Shown here: piece by piece, positions 9,900 to 18,822 of the stretch
Layout: each line of letters starts with the position of its first letter
Position numbering within the stretch: position 1 is the stretch's first letter
Source: Spartobacteria bacterium LR76
GTDB lineage: Bacteria; Verrucomicrobiota; Verrucomicrobiia; Chthoniobacterales; Terrimicrobiaceae
Length of the DNA stretch: 64,000 nucleotides
Direction: 5' to 3'
Assembly (NCBI GenBank): GCA_003054655.1
Contig: QAYZ01000014.1
Location: 558,001 to 622,000, forward strand
Translations under genes and position numbers: made by a program
The notes under the pieces: model-generated
The model's database searches: none
What the model was told of the DNA's origin: nothing
Seen by the model: the letters and a program-made list of their open reading frames with translations, nothing else

Positions 9900-11449
9900 G
9901 AAACTTCATCGCCAGCATTCTGCTCATTACCTCTGCCAGCGCGTTCGCGGTGGAGACTGAAACCAAGCCCCCCGTCGTCGGCCCCGCCAATGGCACCCTC
10001 CTCGTTGTCGGCGGTGGTGACAAGACCAGCATCTGGCCCACCTTTGTCGACCTTGCCGGCGGCAAGGATGTGCCGATCGTCGTCATCACCACGGCCAGCC
10101 CCAAGAGCGGCACGGACAACAAGGACTTCCTGGAGCTCCAGGCTCTCGGAGCTACCAACCTCACGCTCCTGCACACCGAGGAGCGCACCGAGGCCAACTC
10201 CGACAGCTTTGTCGCACCGCTGCGCAACGCCAAGGCCGTCTGGATCACGGGCGGCCGCCAGTGGAGACTGGTGGATTCCTATTTGAATACGAAGACCGAG
10301 AAGGAAATCCTTAATCTGCTCGCCCGCGGCGGCCTGGTGGGGGGCAGCTCGGCGGGAGCCTCCATTCAAGCCTCCTATCTCCTGCGCGGCGCCCGCTCGG
10401 GCAACAGCATCCTCATGGCTCCCGGTTACGAAGAGGGATTCGGCCTCCTCAGGAACACCGCGGTAGACCAGCATGTGAATACCCGGGGTCGTTCCGAGGA
10501 CATGACCAAGGTTCTCGAGGCTCATCCCAATCTGCTCGGTATCGGGCTCGATGAATCGACCGCCATCGTCGTGCGCAAGGATCGCGCGGACGTCATCGGC
10601 GCAGGCTTCGCGCATTTCACCGCCCGCGAGGTCGGCAAGGACAAATCCTACGAGCTTCGCGCTGGTGGCGCATTTGATCTCGCCAGCCGTCGCCCCATCG
10701 ACCTCGTCGCCGAGCAGTCGGGCGATGAGGGACTCACTCCACCCAGGGACCCCGGCTCCGTGCGGGTGGCCGTCTATGCCGACGAGGGCAGCCCGAAGGC
10801 ACCCGAACTCATCGAGGGATGCCTCGGTGGACTGCCCGACAAGTTTCACATGGAACGGGTCACCGCCGAGCAGATCCGCCAGGGCGTACTGGTCAACTTC
10901 GATGTTCTCGCTCAAGGCGGCGGACGCGCCTCCCTCCAGGCTCAGGCCCTCGGGGATGAAGGGAAGGAAAAAATCCGCGAGTTCCTCCGCAAGGGCGGAG
11001 GTTACGTCGGCATCTGTGCGGGAGCCTATCTCGCTGCCTCCGACCGTCCTTTTTATCTCCGCATTATTAATGCCCGCGTGGTTGATAGGGAGCATTGGGC
11101 GCGCGGCGGGGGCGATGTTCAGATCCGCTTCACCGATGAGGGCAAGCTCGACCTCCGTCAGGAGTCGCCGGAGGTCCAGATCCGCTACAACCAGGGGCCG
11201 CTTCTCGCCCGGGATTCCCAGCCCGATCTGCCCTCCTATACGGAACTTGCGGTTTACGAGACAGAAATTGCGGAAAAAGGTGCGCCTCAGGGGGTTATGA
11301 AGGGAACGTCGGCCATGATCAGCGCGCCTTTCGGGAACGGAAGGGTGTTCCTGAGCAGCCCGCACCCGGAGCGGACACCGGGTCTGGAAAGCATTTTGCA
11401 GTCGGCTGTGCTCTGGGTCGCAAAAAGGGACACGCCAGCTAATCCGTAA
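9896..11449 (+). CDS. secreted S51 (cyanophycinase-like) peptidase fused to BPL_N domain, copy 1
   Basis: 517 residues with a signal peptide (cleavage near SAFA-VE). The N-terminal half is an S51/cyanophycinase-type domain: GTLLVVGGGD at about 33, the nucleophile elbow GGSSAGAS near 150 and the histidine segment DQHVNTRGR near 191. The C-terminal half resembles the BPL_N glutamine-amidotransferase-like domain: VRVAVYADEGS near 285, GGGYVGICAGAYLAA near 370 with a nucleophile-like Cys, and a C-terminal GRVFLSSPHPER. S51 enzymes cleave aspartyl dipeptides or cyanophycin; the exact substrate here is unknown. It ends the M14-thrC-symporter operon. A gapless paralogue of the same length lies at 22463. 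Confidence 0.85.
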   Translation: MRNFIASILLITSASAFAVETETKPPVVGPANGTLLVVGGGDKTSIWPTFVDLAGGKDVPIVVITTASPKSGTDNKDFLELQALGATNLTLLHTEERTEANSDSFVAPLRNAKAVWITGGRQWRLVDSYLNTKTEKEILNLLARGGLVGGSSAGASIQASYLLRGARSGNSILMAPGYEEGFGLLRNTAVDQHVNTRGRSEDMTKVLEAHPNLLGIGLDESTAIVVRKDRADVIGAGFAHFTAREVGKDKSYELRAGGAFDLASRRPIDLVAEQSGDEGLTPPRDPGSVRVAVYADEGSPKAPELIEGCLGGLPDKFHMERVTAEQIRQGVLVNFDVLAQGGGRASLQAQALGDEGKEKIREFLRKGGGYVGICAGAYLAASDRPFYLRIINARVVDREHWARGGGDVQIRFTDEGKLDLRQESPEVQIRYNQGPLLARDSQPDLPSYTELAVYETEIAEKGAPQGVMKGTSAMISAPFGNGRVFLSSPHPERTPGLESILQSAVLWVAKRDTPANP

Positions 11450-11451
11450 AA

Positions 11452-11470
11452 ATCAGGGAGCCTCCCTGAT
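11452..11470 (+). terminator. hairpin after the S51 gene
   Basis: ATCAGGGA and TCCCTGAT form a perfect 8-bp stem with a 3-base loop, two bases after the S51 stop codon. No clear T-run follows on the + strand, so it is a probable transcription-end or RNA-stabilising hairpin rather than a textbook intrinsic terminator. It separates the peptidase-thrC operon from the PEP-CTERM cassette. Confidence 0.5.
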
Positions 11471-11489
11471 GACAAAAAAGGACTGGAAT

Positions 11490-11518
11490 TTAATAACGAT
11501 CGAAATGATCGTGATTAA
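11490..11518. promoter_or_regulatory. imperfect palindrome with ACGAT-N7-ATCGT core (putative operator)
   Basis: Two 12-base arms (TTAATAACGATC and GATCGTGATTAA) match at 11 of 12 positions around a 5-base spacer. The core ACGAT-N7-ATCGT occupies 11496-11512. It lies in the AT-rich gap before the PEP-CTERM gene, 22 bases before its chosen start. The same core with the same spacing occurs at 22215-22231, upstream of the second S51 gene. A dimeric transcription factor site is the simplest reading; the regulator is unknown. Confidence 0.55.
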
Positions 11519-11540
11519 CAATGAGGGAAAAAACAAAAAA

Positions 11541-13391
11541 ATGACACACACGCTGCCAAAAGCCTCCCGAGGGAAAGTGGGAGGACAACTCGCCCGGATC
11601 TTGGCGATCGCTGCCATCGCCGGAGGATTATCTGAATCGATCAACGCTGCCACGTATACGTGGGACGGCGGTACGGGTTCTACTGGTGCCTGGAACACTG
11701 CGGCCAACTGGACGGATGACACAGTTAGTTTTGGTCCGAGTTCTATTCTGTATTTTTCGGCTCCGGGAACTGTCTACAACACCGTTCAAATCAATTCCTA
11801 TGTTGTAAACAATGGAAATGCAGCCACGCTGATCTTCGGATCGGAGACATCAGAAAGTGGTGGGGTTTCCATTATTGGAAACAATAACACCATCACACTC
11901 GTAGGAACTCTCGGATCGAGCCTCGGATTTACCGGCGATCTCGCTTCCGCAAATATCGGCCTCTGGGTTCAGGCAGGCGCAGGTGCCAATGGATTGTATG
12001 CCAACGACACCTCGACTAACACTGCGACAAAATCCAAGGTTGGGGTGCCGATAAGTGTTGGCCTGAACACCACCTTCCTCAATGAATCTGGAAGCGATTT
12101 CTATCTGGATTCGAGGTTGCGCAGTAATAGTGGAGGTTCGCTCATCCTGCGCAAAGGATCGTGGGTGATCGATTACGCAGACATTGTAAACGGCAGCGGA
12201 GAAAGTAGTGAAATCAAAGGCCTTACCATTGAGGACGCCAAGTTAACGCTCAATGTTTCTGGAGGAACGACTGGAACAAATTCGAACAGCCCTCTTGGAC
12301 GGGGAGCGTTGAATCTCGGCCTGGCGGGTTCAGACAAGGACGCGGTCTTTGTGTTCACCTCACTGCAGCGAGCTTCCGACGCGGACAGCAACCGGCTTAC
12401 TCCCACCTCTGGCAATGTGGTCAATGTTGCAGAGGGAACCGGGAAGCGAGTGATTCAAAACGGCAGTGCTGCGAATAAGGAACTTTATTCGTCCCTCACC
12501 ATCAATGGGTCTGCCACCTTGACGCTGGACAATAACAGCATCGATGGCGCTTCTATGGAGATCAGCGCGGATGCATCGGGAGTTAGTATCTCGAACGACG
12601 CTCTGACCGGAGTCCGGGGCACCGGAAACCTCTACCTGACGGGCGGCGGTACATATTTTACCAAAGCCGGAGTAGTCGATGTTACCAAGGGCGTGCGCAA
12701 CAGCTTCACCGGAAAAACGACGGTTCACCAGGGCACGCTGCAATTCATCGAGAGCGGCGGATTTCAGAAATCCTCCGTCATCCAGGTCGACAAGCAGGGC
12801 GTGCTCGATGTCAGTCAGGCGACCAGCGGATATATCGTCGGCGACAGCACCTATCTCAGCGGTTCCGAGACGCAGACGCTCTCGGGCACGGGCAACGTCG
12901 TCGGTACGCTCCTGCTCGGCAGCCAGTCCGTCCTGCGTGCTGGAGGCACGGATGCCGGTAGCTATCGGGCGTCGCTCTCCTTTGCTAGTGATCTCTCGCT
13001 CGGACCATTAACTGTCGCAGATTTATCAGGTGTCTATTATGGAGCAGTAGATACGACAGGAGTCCTTGCCTATGCGGGTGAGCTGCGGGTGACTTTGGCA
13101 CAGGGATTCACTGCGGGCGGTATTTACGATTTGTTCGGATTTGGCACGGAAGCCGGGGATTTTGCCGCGATCACGGTGTATTCCGGCACGAACCTGCTGG
13201 GAAGCCTCTCTCAGGGCGTGGGCGAGTTTGCCACGCTGTGGACCGGATCCATATCGGGGCAGGACTATTCCTTTGACCAACTGAGCGGTGATCTCACCGT
13301 GAGCGCGATTCCCGAGCCTCATACGATGGTCCTGCTCGGGTTGGCCGCATTCTTGCTTATTGCTAACAAGCGCCGGTTCATCCGGCTTTAA
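11541..13391 (+). CDS. PEP-CTERM surface protein with autotransporter-type beta repeats
   Basis: 616 residues from the ATG at 11541. An earlier in-frame ATG at 11469 overlaps the hairpin and palindrome and would give an unlikely leader. The signal peptide (LARILAIAAIAGG) ends near INAA. The mature protein opens with TYTWDGGTGSTGAWNTAANW and is rich in Ser, Thr, Gly and Asn. It contains elements like the autotransporter-associated beta-strand repeat, for example FTGKTTVHQGTLQF (about 393-406) and GTGNVVGTLLLGSQSVLRAGG. The C-terminus is a classic PEP-CTERM sorting signal: IPEPHTMVLLGLAAFLL, then KRR. Known PEP-CTERM proteins are processed by exosortase, which is not in this window. This is the likely cargo of the four prepilin-like genes that follow directly. 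Confidence 0.85.
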   Translation: MTHTLPKASRGKVGGQLARILAIAAIAGGLSESINAATYTWDGGTGSTGAWNTAANWTDDTVSFGPSSILYFSAPGTVYNTVQINSYVVNNGNAATLIFGSETSESGGVSIIGNNNTITLVGTLGSSLGFTGDLASANIGLWVQAGAGANGLYANDTSTNTATKSKVGVPISVGLNTTFLNESGSDFYLDSRLRSNSGGSLILRKGSWVIDYADIVNGSGESSEIKGLTIEDAKLTLNVSGGTTGTNSNSPLGRGALNLGLAGSDKDAVFVFTSLQRASDADSNRLTPTSGNVVNVAEGTGKRVIQNGSAANKELYSSLTINGSATLTLDNNSIDGASMEISADASGVSISNDALTGVRGTGNLYLTGGGTYFTKAGVVDVTKGVRNSFTGKTTVHQGTLQFIESGGFQKSSVIQVDKQGVLDVSQATSGYIVGDSTYLSGSETQTLSGTGNVVGTLLLGSQSVLRAGGTDAGSYRASLSFASDLSLGPLTVADLSGVYYGAVDTTGVLAYAGELRVTLAQGFTAGGIYDLFGFGTEAGDFAAITVYSGTNLLGSLSQGVGEFATLWTGSISGQDYSFDQLSGDLTVSAIPEPHTMVLLGLAAFLLIANKRRFIRL

Positions 13392-13402
13392 GAATCGTTA
13401 GG

Positions 13403-13960
13403 ATGCTGCTGCCTAATCCCATACGAAACACGTCGCACGTCCGCCCGTTGCTGGGCGGACGTGAGGCTGGTTTTTCCCTGGTGGAGGCCTGCATCGCCAT
13501 CGGCCTGGTGGCTTTTTGCCTCGTGGCGCTGCTGGGCCTGTTTCAGGTCGGCCTTACCCAGGAGCGGCAGGCGATCGATCAGGTGCAGGCGGCGCATATC
13601 CTCGCTGCCGTCTCCGATGAGTTTCGCGGTCTGGGCCGTTTGCCGGATGGTACCAAAAGCACGCAGATCACGGGAGAGCGCTTCGGGTTGAAACTTCCAG
13701 ACGCTGGAGGCACGGCCTTTGAGCCGTCGACCCCCATCCGGGTCAATGAGCAGGGAACCATCTCTGCGACGAATCCGTCCTACGTCATTTACTATTGGAT
13801 CACCCCGCCGACTGCGGCGCAGGGCATCTATGCGCCCTATCGCCTCAGGGCCGTCGTGGCCTGGCCCGGCAGCGCGACCGTTCAGGGAACCGCGGATGCA
13901 CCGCAGTTGAAGAACGCCCGCGGCCACGTGGAAACAACCTTGGAGTTCAGTCGTGGATAA
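13403..13960 (+). CDS. Verru_Chthon cassette protein B (prepilin/pseudopilin-like)
   Basis: 185 residues. The N-terminus has a type IV prepilin processing site: a basic leader, then GFSLVE with Gly23 at -1 and Glu28 at +5, followed by a ~22-residue hydrophobic helix (ACIAIGLVAFCLVALLGLFQV). The rest is a small globular domain. Length and context match the Verru_Chthon cassette protein B family, and by size it is comparable to the minor pseudopilin GspI. It starts 11 bases after the PEP-CTERM gene and overlaps the next gene by 8 bases, so it is part of one transcript. It probably resides in the inner membrane before assembly. Confidence is high for the prepilin class and moderate for the family letter. 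Confidence 0.82.
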   Translation: MLLPNPIRNTSHVRPLLGGREAGFSLVEACIAIGLVAFCLVALLGLFQVGLTQERQAIDQVQAAHILAAVSDEFRGLGRLPDGTKSTQITGERFGLKLPDAGGTAFEPSTPIRVNEQGTISATNPSYVIYYWITPPTAAQGIYAPYRLRAVVAWPGSATVQGTADAPQLKNARGHVETTLEFSRG

Positions 13961-14750
13961 TCGCCGTCACACCAGAGCCTTTACGCTCATCGAGCTTCTC
14001 GCGGCCACGGCCGTGTTCATTCTTCTCATGGGTCTGCTCATGCAGGTGCTCGGCTCGGTGAGCAGCACGAGCGATCTTTCCCAGCGCAGGCTGGAGGTGC
14101 TCCGCCAGGCGATCTCCGCGCTCCAGCGCGTCGAGTTTGACCTGCGCGAGACGATCCGCACGGGAGGCTCCGGCATTTTTGTCAACAAAGGAGGATCAGG
14201 GAATATCAACGACGAGTTGTACTTCCTGGCCCCGGTCTCGGGCAGCACCAGCCCGACCGAACCACGCAAGCTCTCCCTCGTCAAATATGGCGTGGCCTCT
14301 CCGGGAGCCGCGCAACCGGCCTTCGGCCAATGGCCCGAGATGCCAGCTCTTTCCCGCACCGTGGTCCCGTTTGATTGGGCGGACGACGTGGGTCGGCTCC
14401 TGCCTCTTTCGGCCAGCACCACCGCGTCTGCTGCCACCGGTGGCGACACCCAGCAAATCTCCCCCAGCGTCATCCGGTATGAAATCTGCTTCCAGCAATG
14501 GAATGGAACGATCACCAGCCAGCCGCCGACGGATTTGAGCAGCGTACGCGCTCTCCTCATCGGCGTGGTGGCGATCGACAAAAAAGCGGCATCACGTTTG
14601 ACGCAGGGCGAGAGGGATTCTCTGGCAGTACGCTTTGAGAAACCACAAGACGGTGTTCGCCCCTCGGCAAAATGGAATGACGAAATAGGGAACCTCCCCC
14701 AGAGCGTTCGGGAAGGAATTCGCATCTATGAACAAACCATATCTATCTAA
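13953..14750 (+). CDS. Verru_Chthon cassette protein C (prepilin/pseudopilin-like)
   Basis: 265 residues from a GTG at 13953. The prepilin site is RAFTLIELL, with Ala9 at -1 and Glu14 at +5, followed by a hydrophobic helix (ATAVFILLMGLLMQVLGSV). A globular domain follows with QRRLEVLRQAISALQRVEFDLRE, a layout like the minor pseudopilin GspJ, which also has a longer body than GspI. It overlaps genes on both sides (8 bases upstream, 23 downstream), which shows tight translational coupling. Its assignment as cassette protein C rests on order and size; the start has no strong ribosome site, in keeping with coupling. Confidence 0.8.
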   Translation: MDNRRHTRAFTLIELLAATAVFILLMGLLMQVLGSVSSTSDLSQRRLEVLRQAISALQRVEFDLRETIRTGGSGIFVNKGGSGNINDELYFLAPVSGSTSPTEPRKLSLVKYGVASPGAAQPAFGQWPEMPALSRTVVPFDWADDVGRLLPLSASTTASAATGGDTQQISPSVIRYEICFQQWNGTITSQPPTDLSSVRALLIGVVAIDKKAASRLTQGERDSLAVRFEKPQDGVRPSAKWNDEIGNLPQSVREGIRIYEQTISI

Positions 14751-15351
14751 TCGCTCCGCCTTTTCAGTGGTGGAGCTCCTCACGGTGATCTCGCTGATCT
14801 CGGTGCTCACCGTCATGGTGACACCTGCGGTCTCCTCCATCATGGGAGCCACCGGCACCACCCGCGCCGTCAACGATGTCTCCAGCGTGATGGAGCATGC
14901 CCGGCAGTCCGCCATGAAGCTCAGCACGTGGGTCTGGGTCGGCGTGGCCGATGTCACGGCTGACAACAACGGATCTCCGCAGATCTGCATCGTGGAACTC
15001 GCCAGCAAGGACGGCTCCTCCGATGCCTCTCCGGCAAACCTGATGCCGCTCCGGCGCAATATGAACGTGCAAGGGGTGAAGTTCCCAACCGCCAAAGACC
15101 CGGATGCCGCGACCATCGGCGACGATAGTCCCGTCTCCAGCCTCGACTGGCAGGTCGTCACCACCAGCGGTCGGCGGAGCGTGGACTTCAAGGATCGCGT
15201 GATCGCCTTCTCGCCCAAGGGTGAGGCGACTCTCGACGGCGATGTCTCCCCGGCCTGGATCAAGGTCCCATTCGTTTCCTACAACAACAGCTCCGATCTC
15301 AAATCCGTGCTTGTGTCCGGCCCGTCCGGTCAGGTGGTTGTCGTACACTAG
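14728..15351 (+). CDS. Verru_Chthon cassette protein D (prepilin/pseudopilin-like)
   Basis: 207 residues. The N-terminal prepilin motif is SAFSVVELLTVISLISVL, with Ala11 at -1 and Glu16 at +5. The body is a GspH/FimT-like globular domain: a segment VSSVMEHARQSAMKLSTWVWVG directly after the helix resembles the FimT/GspH arrangement (helix, then beta strands). It lies 3 bases before the cassette A gene. Together B, C and D supply three of the four minor-pseudopilin types of a type II secretion tip (I, J and H). Confidence 0.8.
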   Translation: MNKPYLSNRSAFSVVELLTVISLISVLTVMVTPAVSSIMGATGTTRAVNDVSSVMEHARQSAMKLSTWVWVGVADVTADNNGSPQICIVELASKDGSSDASPANLMPLRRNMNVQGVKFPTAKDPDAATIGDDSPVSSLDWQVVTTSGRRSVDFKDRVIAFSPKGEATLDGDVSPAWIKVPFVSYNNSSDLKSVLVSGPSGQVVVVH

Positions 15352-15354
15352 ACC

Positions 15355-18300
15355 ATGAGGGGGCGTATTCTCCAGCGGTCCCGGAAGGGCGGGGCGCTTT
15401 TGGTGACGCTGGCATTCGTGGTGCTCGTCACCGTGGCGATTCTCGCCTTCGTTGCCCACACGCAAAGCGCCCTCCTCACCGCGCGCACCACCGTTTCTCG
15501 CCTGGAAAGCGACAACCTGGTGACCAGCGCCGTGGAGGCCACCATCAGCGACCTTCGCATGGAGATGCTGGCAGGGGCATCAAATGTCACCCGCTCCAAT
15601 TATACCTCCCTGGACCCCATGATCGTCCGGCGGCGCTGGGCCATGGTGCCATCCCGCGTGGTATCCTCCAGTCTTCCCGCCACGGGATATGAAAACCTGG
15701 TGAAACAAAGCCTCTCGGGAAGCAGCTTTTATCCCGGGAGCACCGCCACCTCCAATTTCACCAGCAATGGCCCGGCCGCGAGCACCGGCAATCGGCGGGC
15801 GGTAGCCGTCAATACCACGACGCCCTCCTCGGACGGTCGTACCCTCTCCGCCTATCGCTGGGACCAGGTGGCCCTCGCCTCATTGTCTTTCTCCAACAAA
15901 CCCCTGCCGGACTGGATCTATGTCACCCGCCAGGGAGTGCCTCTTTCCGGCACGAATCTCGTGGAGGCCGAGTCCGGGAATCCCGCCTCCACCAATAAAA
16001 ACTACGTCGTTGGGCGGTATGCCTACCAGATCTACGATGTAGGCGGCTTGCTTGACATCAATACGGCAGGGCTGCCTTCGAGATTTGCCACTAACGCCCC
16101 AGCCAAGGGCGGGGTGCAATGGGCTGACCTCACCGCTTTGGGCCTTTCACAGACCCAGGTCGACGAGTTGATGGCGGCGAGGTTCTCAGCGACGAGATCC
16201 GATTCCGGCCTGACCAATCGCATTCGCTACGAGGCTGAGCGCGACGGCTTTCTCTCTCCGCTTTCCGCCGGCGGCAATTCCGATACCTTCTTTTACAGCC
16301 GCCAGGATATGATCCGGTATTTTTTGAAGCTGTTCGGTGTAACCAAATTGAGCGGCTTGAGCGATGCGCAGAGAGCAATCCTCGCCAGCCTCACCCAGGA
16401 TTCCAGGTTTCTTACTTCTCCATCATGGAATCCCGCCCCACTAGGCTCGACCGAGCGCCCGGCAATCAAGAGAGAGACCAAGGGCGGCAATAATTCCTAC
16501 GGGAAAGACGATTTATTCAATCCGGTCATCGTTACAAATACCGTGGCTTCGTCCAAGACCTTTACACGGCCTCGCTTTGACAATCTCAGCACGATGTCCG
16601 GACTCAAGGAGGTGGCTGCAAAGGCCGGGGACCCCTACGTCCTGAGCCGGTTCCCGCTCGATCGGCTCCAGCTCATTACGCGCGACGCCACGGCGACAAG
16701 GACCAATGAAAGTCTGATCTACCGCTACTTTGGCCTGAGCAGATCCTCTCCCAATGACCCATGGCTTTACGACCACGGCACCTCGGAAACCTCCGGGAAC
16801 TCCGAGCGCATCCTCTATCTCGACGAGGTTCGGAACGGGGAGTTCACCGACGACGGCAAGCCACGCGAGCTCGACTTTGTCGAGATGCTCAAGGTTGCCA
16901 TCTCCGCTGGTTCGTTAGGCAAGAGTGCCGGTATTTACAATGGTGGCAGCGATTGGGCCAACGATCGTGACCAACGGGTAAACTATCAACTGGTGCAGAT
17001 CTTTGCGAACATCATAGACCAGTATGACGAGGACGGCTATCCGACTCACATCCAGTTCGACGGAATGGATTTCTACGGGGTGGAGAACCTCCCGTACCTT
17101 CAGCGCATCAAGATTTTCATGGCTCGCCTGCTCGTCGACTCCGAGGCCGCGGTTGATTCCAACGGGAAGCCGCTCAAGAACCAGCCGTATTCCATCGTGT
17201 GGCTGCCGGAGGTTTGGAACCCTCACGACCGAAATCAACCTCTGCCTCCCGATCGCCCGACAAAATTCCGCGTGGTGGCCGACACCTTGGGTGTGGCCTT
17301 TCCCTTGCAGTATCGGGATTCCGTCAACAACACCGACGATTATTTCAATGACAACCTCGACACGGCGGAATTCGATCCCGACAAGAATAACATCGAGTTG
17401 ACGCCGCTCGCGTTGAGCCAGTCCTATGAGCCGATCATGATCAATAGGACTTCCTTGGGAACGCCTTCGGTGCAGCTTAAGGATATCGATCGCAAGCCGC
17501 CCCAGCCGACCGATCCGGCCGATCCCTATGTCGACTGGAGTCTTCAGCCACCGGTCGATAGTGATCTCGCCGGTATCGCCAGCTCGGCTAGCTTTGTGAA
17601 CCTGAATGTCGCCAAGATCGGCCTGCGCTACTACACGAACGATCAGGAGCCCGGCATCACCTTTGGGATGGAATATCAAGATAACAGCGGCAAATGGCAC
17701 CGATATCTGGATCGTACCCTCCTGCGCGCTGGAGCTGATGGTGGCACCGATAGCCCCCGTGGCAAATCCAAGAATCAAAGCGATTACGTGGTGCAGAACA
17801 ATACCCGTATTCTCGCCTTTGATCCTCGCTCCGATCGCTTCTCCACCTACCGAATCCAGGAACGAGATTCCGATTCCGATGCCTATGCGGACAGCGTCTC
17901 CCTGCGTCCGAATCAAAAAGCAGGCTACGGTATGGGCTATAACCAGACCGCCAGCAATCGCCAATCGCCTGCCCGCGATGCCGACTACGGATGGACCATG
18001 GGCTTCGCGAACCCCACGTCGAAATCCACCAGCGGCAGCGGCACCTTGGGCTATGCGATGGGAACCATCCTTCAGAACTCCACGACGGGCACCCGGTACA
18101 CCGACCCCGATGGCATCCAGCGTTCCGGCGATGGCATCCTCGCCAGCGGCACGGATGTCGAGGGACAGATGTACTGGCCAAACAACGGGCCAAGCAGGCC
18201 GATCATCCTGAACCGGCCATTTCGCTCCGTTGCCGAGTTGGGATATGTCTTTCGCGACACGCCGGGGCGCAGTCTTGATTTCTTTACGGACAAAAGCGGC

Positions 18301-18822
18301 GATGCCACGCTGCTCGACTTCTTCTGCATCAGCGAGACGCCGGACGACGCCATCACGTCGGCGAGGGTGTCGGCCAATACCCGGAACGTCAAAGTGCTGG
18401 AGAGTCTGTTGAAAGGTGCGTTGCGCGACCCGGTCACCCAGACCACGTTGTCTGGCACCCGTGCCTCCGAGGCCGCGCAGGCTCTGGTCGCTCTCACCAC
18501 CAATGCCGCCAAGGGGCCTCTGCTGAATCGCTCGGAGCTGGCCACCCAGTTCATGGCCGCTCTTCCAGTTTCCACTTCGGACAAGACCGAGCGGATCAAG
18601 CGCCAGAGGGAGGTCTTTGTCCGCGCTCTGGCGGATTCCCTCGAAACGAGAACCTGGAATCTGTTGATCGACCTTATCGCCCAGACTGGGCGCGTGCCCA
18701 ATGGGAAGACCGCCTTTAAGGATTTCCGCGTGGAATCGGAGCGCCACCTCTGGGTGCACCTCTCCATCGACCGCATCACGGGAAAAATCCTCAATCTGAA
18801 CGTCGAATCCGTCCATGAGTAA
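15355..18822 (+). CDS. Verru_Chthon cassette protein A (large, PilX/GspK-like N-terminus)
   Basis: 1155 residues, by far the largest cassette member. The N-terminus is basic, then GGALLVTLAFVVLVTVAILAF: a prepilin-like helix that lacks the +5 glutamate, as in GspK and PilX minor (pseudo)pilins. Near residue 225 the YDVGGLLDINTAGLP segment and the following DLTALGLSQTQVDELMAAR recall the helix-hairpin-helix-like region of GspK. The large remainder contains many Asn/Asp/Ser-rich segments and no recognised enzyme domain. It overlaps the following small secreted-protein gene by 8 bases. The cassette A family is known by name only; its biochemical role is not described as far as I know. Confidence 0.82.
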   Translation: MRGRILQRSRKGGALLVTLAFVVLVTVAILAFVAHTQSALLTARTTVSRLESDNLVTSAVEATISDLRMEMLAGASNVTRSNYTSLDPMIVRRRWAMVPSRVVSSSLPATGYENLVKQSLSGSSFYPGSTATSNFTSNGPAASTGNRRAVAVNTTTPSSDGRTLSAYRWDQVALASLSFSNKPLPDWIYVTRQGVPLSGTNLVEAESGNPASTNKNYVVGRYAYQIYDVGGLLDINTAGLPSRFATNAPAKGGVQWADLTALGLSQTQVDELMAARFSATRSDSGLTNRIRYEAERDGFLSPLSAGGNSDTFFYSRQDMIRYFLKLFGVTKLSGLSDAQRAILASLTQDSRFLTSPSWNPAPLGSTERPAIKRETKGGNNSYGKDDLFNPVIVTNTVASSKTFTRPRFDNLSTMSGLKEVAAKAGDPYVLSRFPLDRLQLITRDATATRTNESLIYRYFGLSRSSPNDPWLYDHGTSETSGNSERILYLDEVRNGEFTDDGKPRELDFVEMLKVAISAGSLGKSAGIYNGGSDWANDRDQRVNYQLVQIFANIIDQYDEDGYPTHIQFDGMDFYGVENLPYLQRIKIFMARLLVDSEAAVDSNGKPLKNQPYSIVWLPEVWNPHDRNQPLPPDRPTKFRVVADTLGVAFPLQYRDSVNNTDDYFNDNLDTAEFDPDKNNIELTPLALSQSYEPIMINRTSLGTPSVQLKDIDRKPPQPTDPADPYVDWSLQPPVDSDLAGIASSASFVNLNVAKIGLRYYTNDQEPGITFGMEYQDNSGKWHRYLDRTLLRAGADGGTDSPRGKSKNQSDYVVQNNTRILAFDPRSDRFSTYRIQERDSDSDAYADSVSLRPNQKAGYGMGYNQTASNRQSPARDADYGWTMGFANPTSKSTSGSGTLGYAMGTILQNSTTGTRYTDPDGIQRSGDGILASGTDVEGQMYWPNNGPSRPIILNRPFRSVAELGYVFRDTPGRSLDFFTDKSGDATLLDFFCISETPDDAITSARVSANTRNVKVLESLLKGALRDPVTQTTLSGTRASEAAQALVALTTNAAKGPLLNRSELATQFMAALPVSTSDKTERIKRQREVFVRALADSLETRTWNLLIDLIAQTGRVPNGKTAFKDFRVESERHLWVHLSIDRITGKILNLNVESVHE

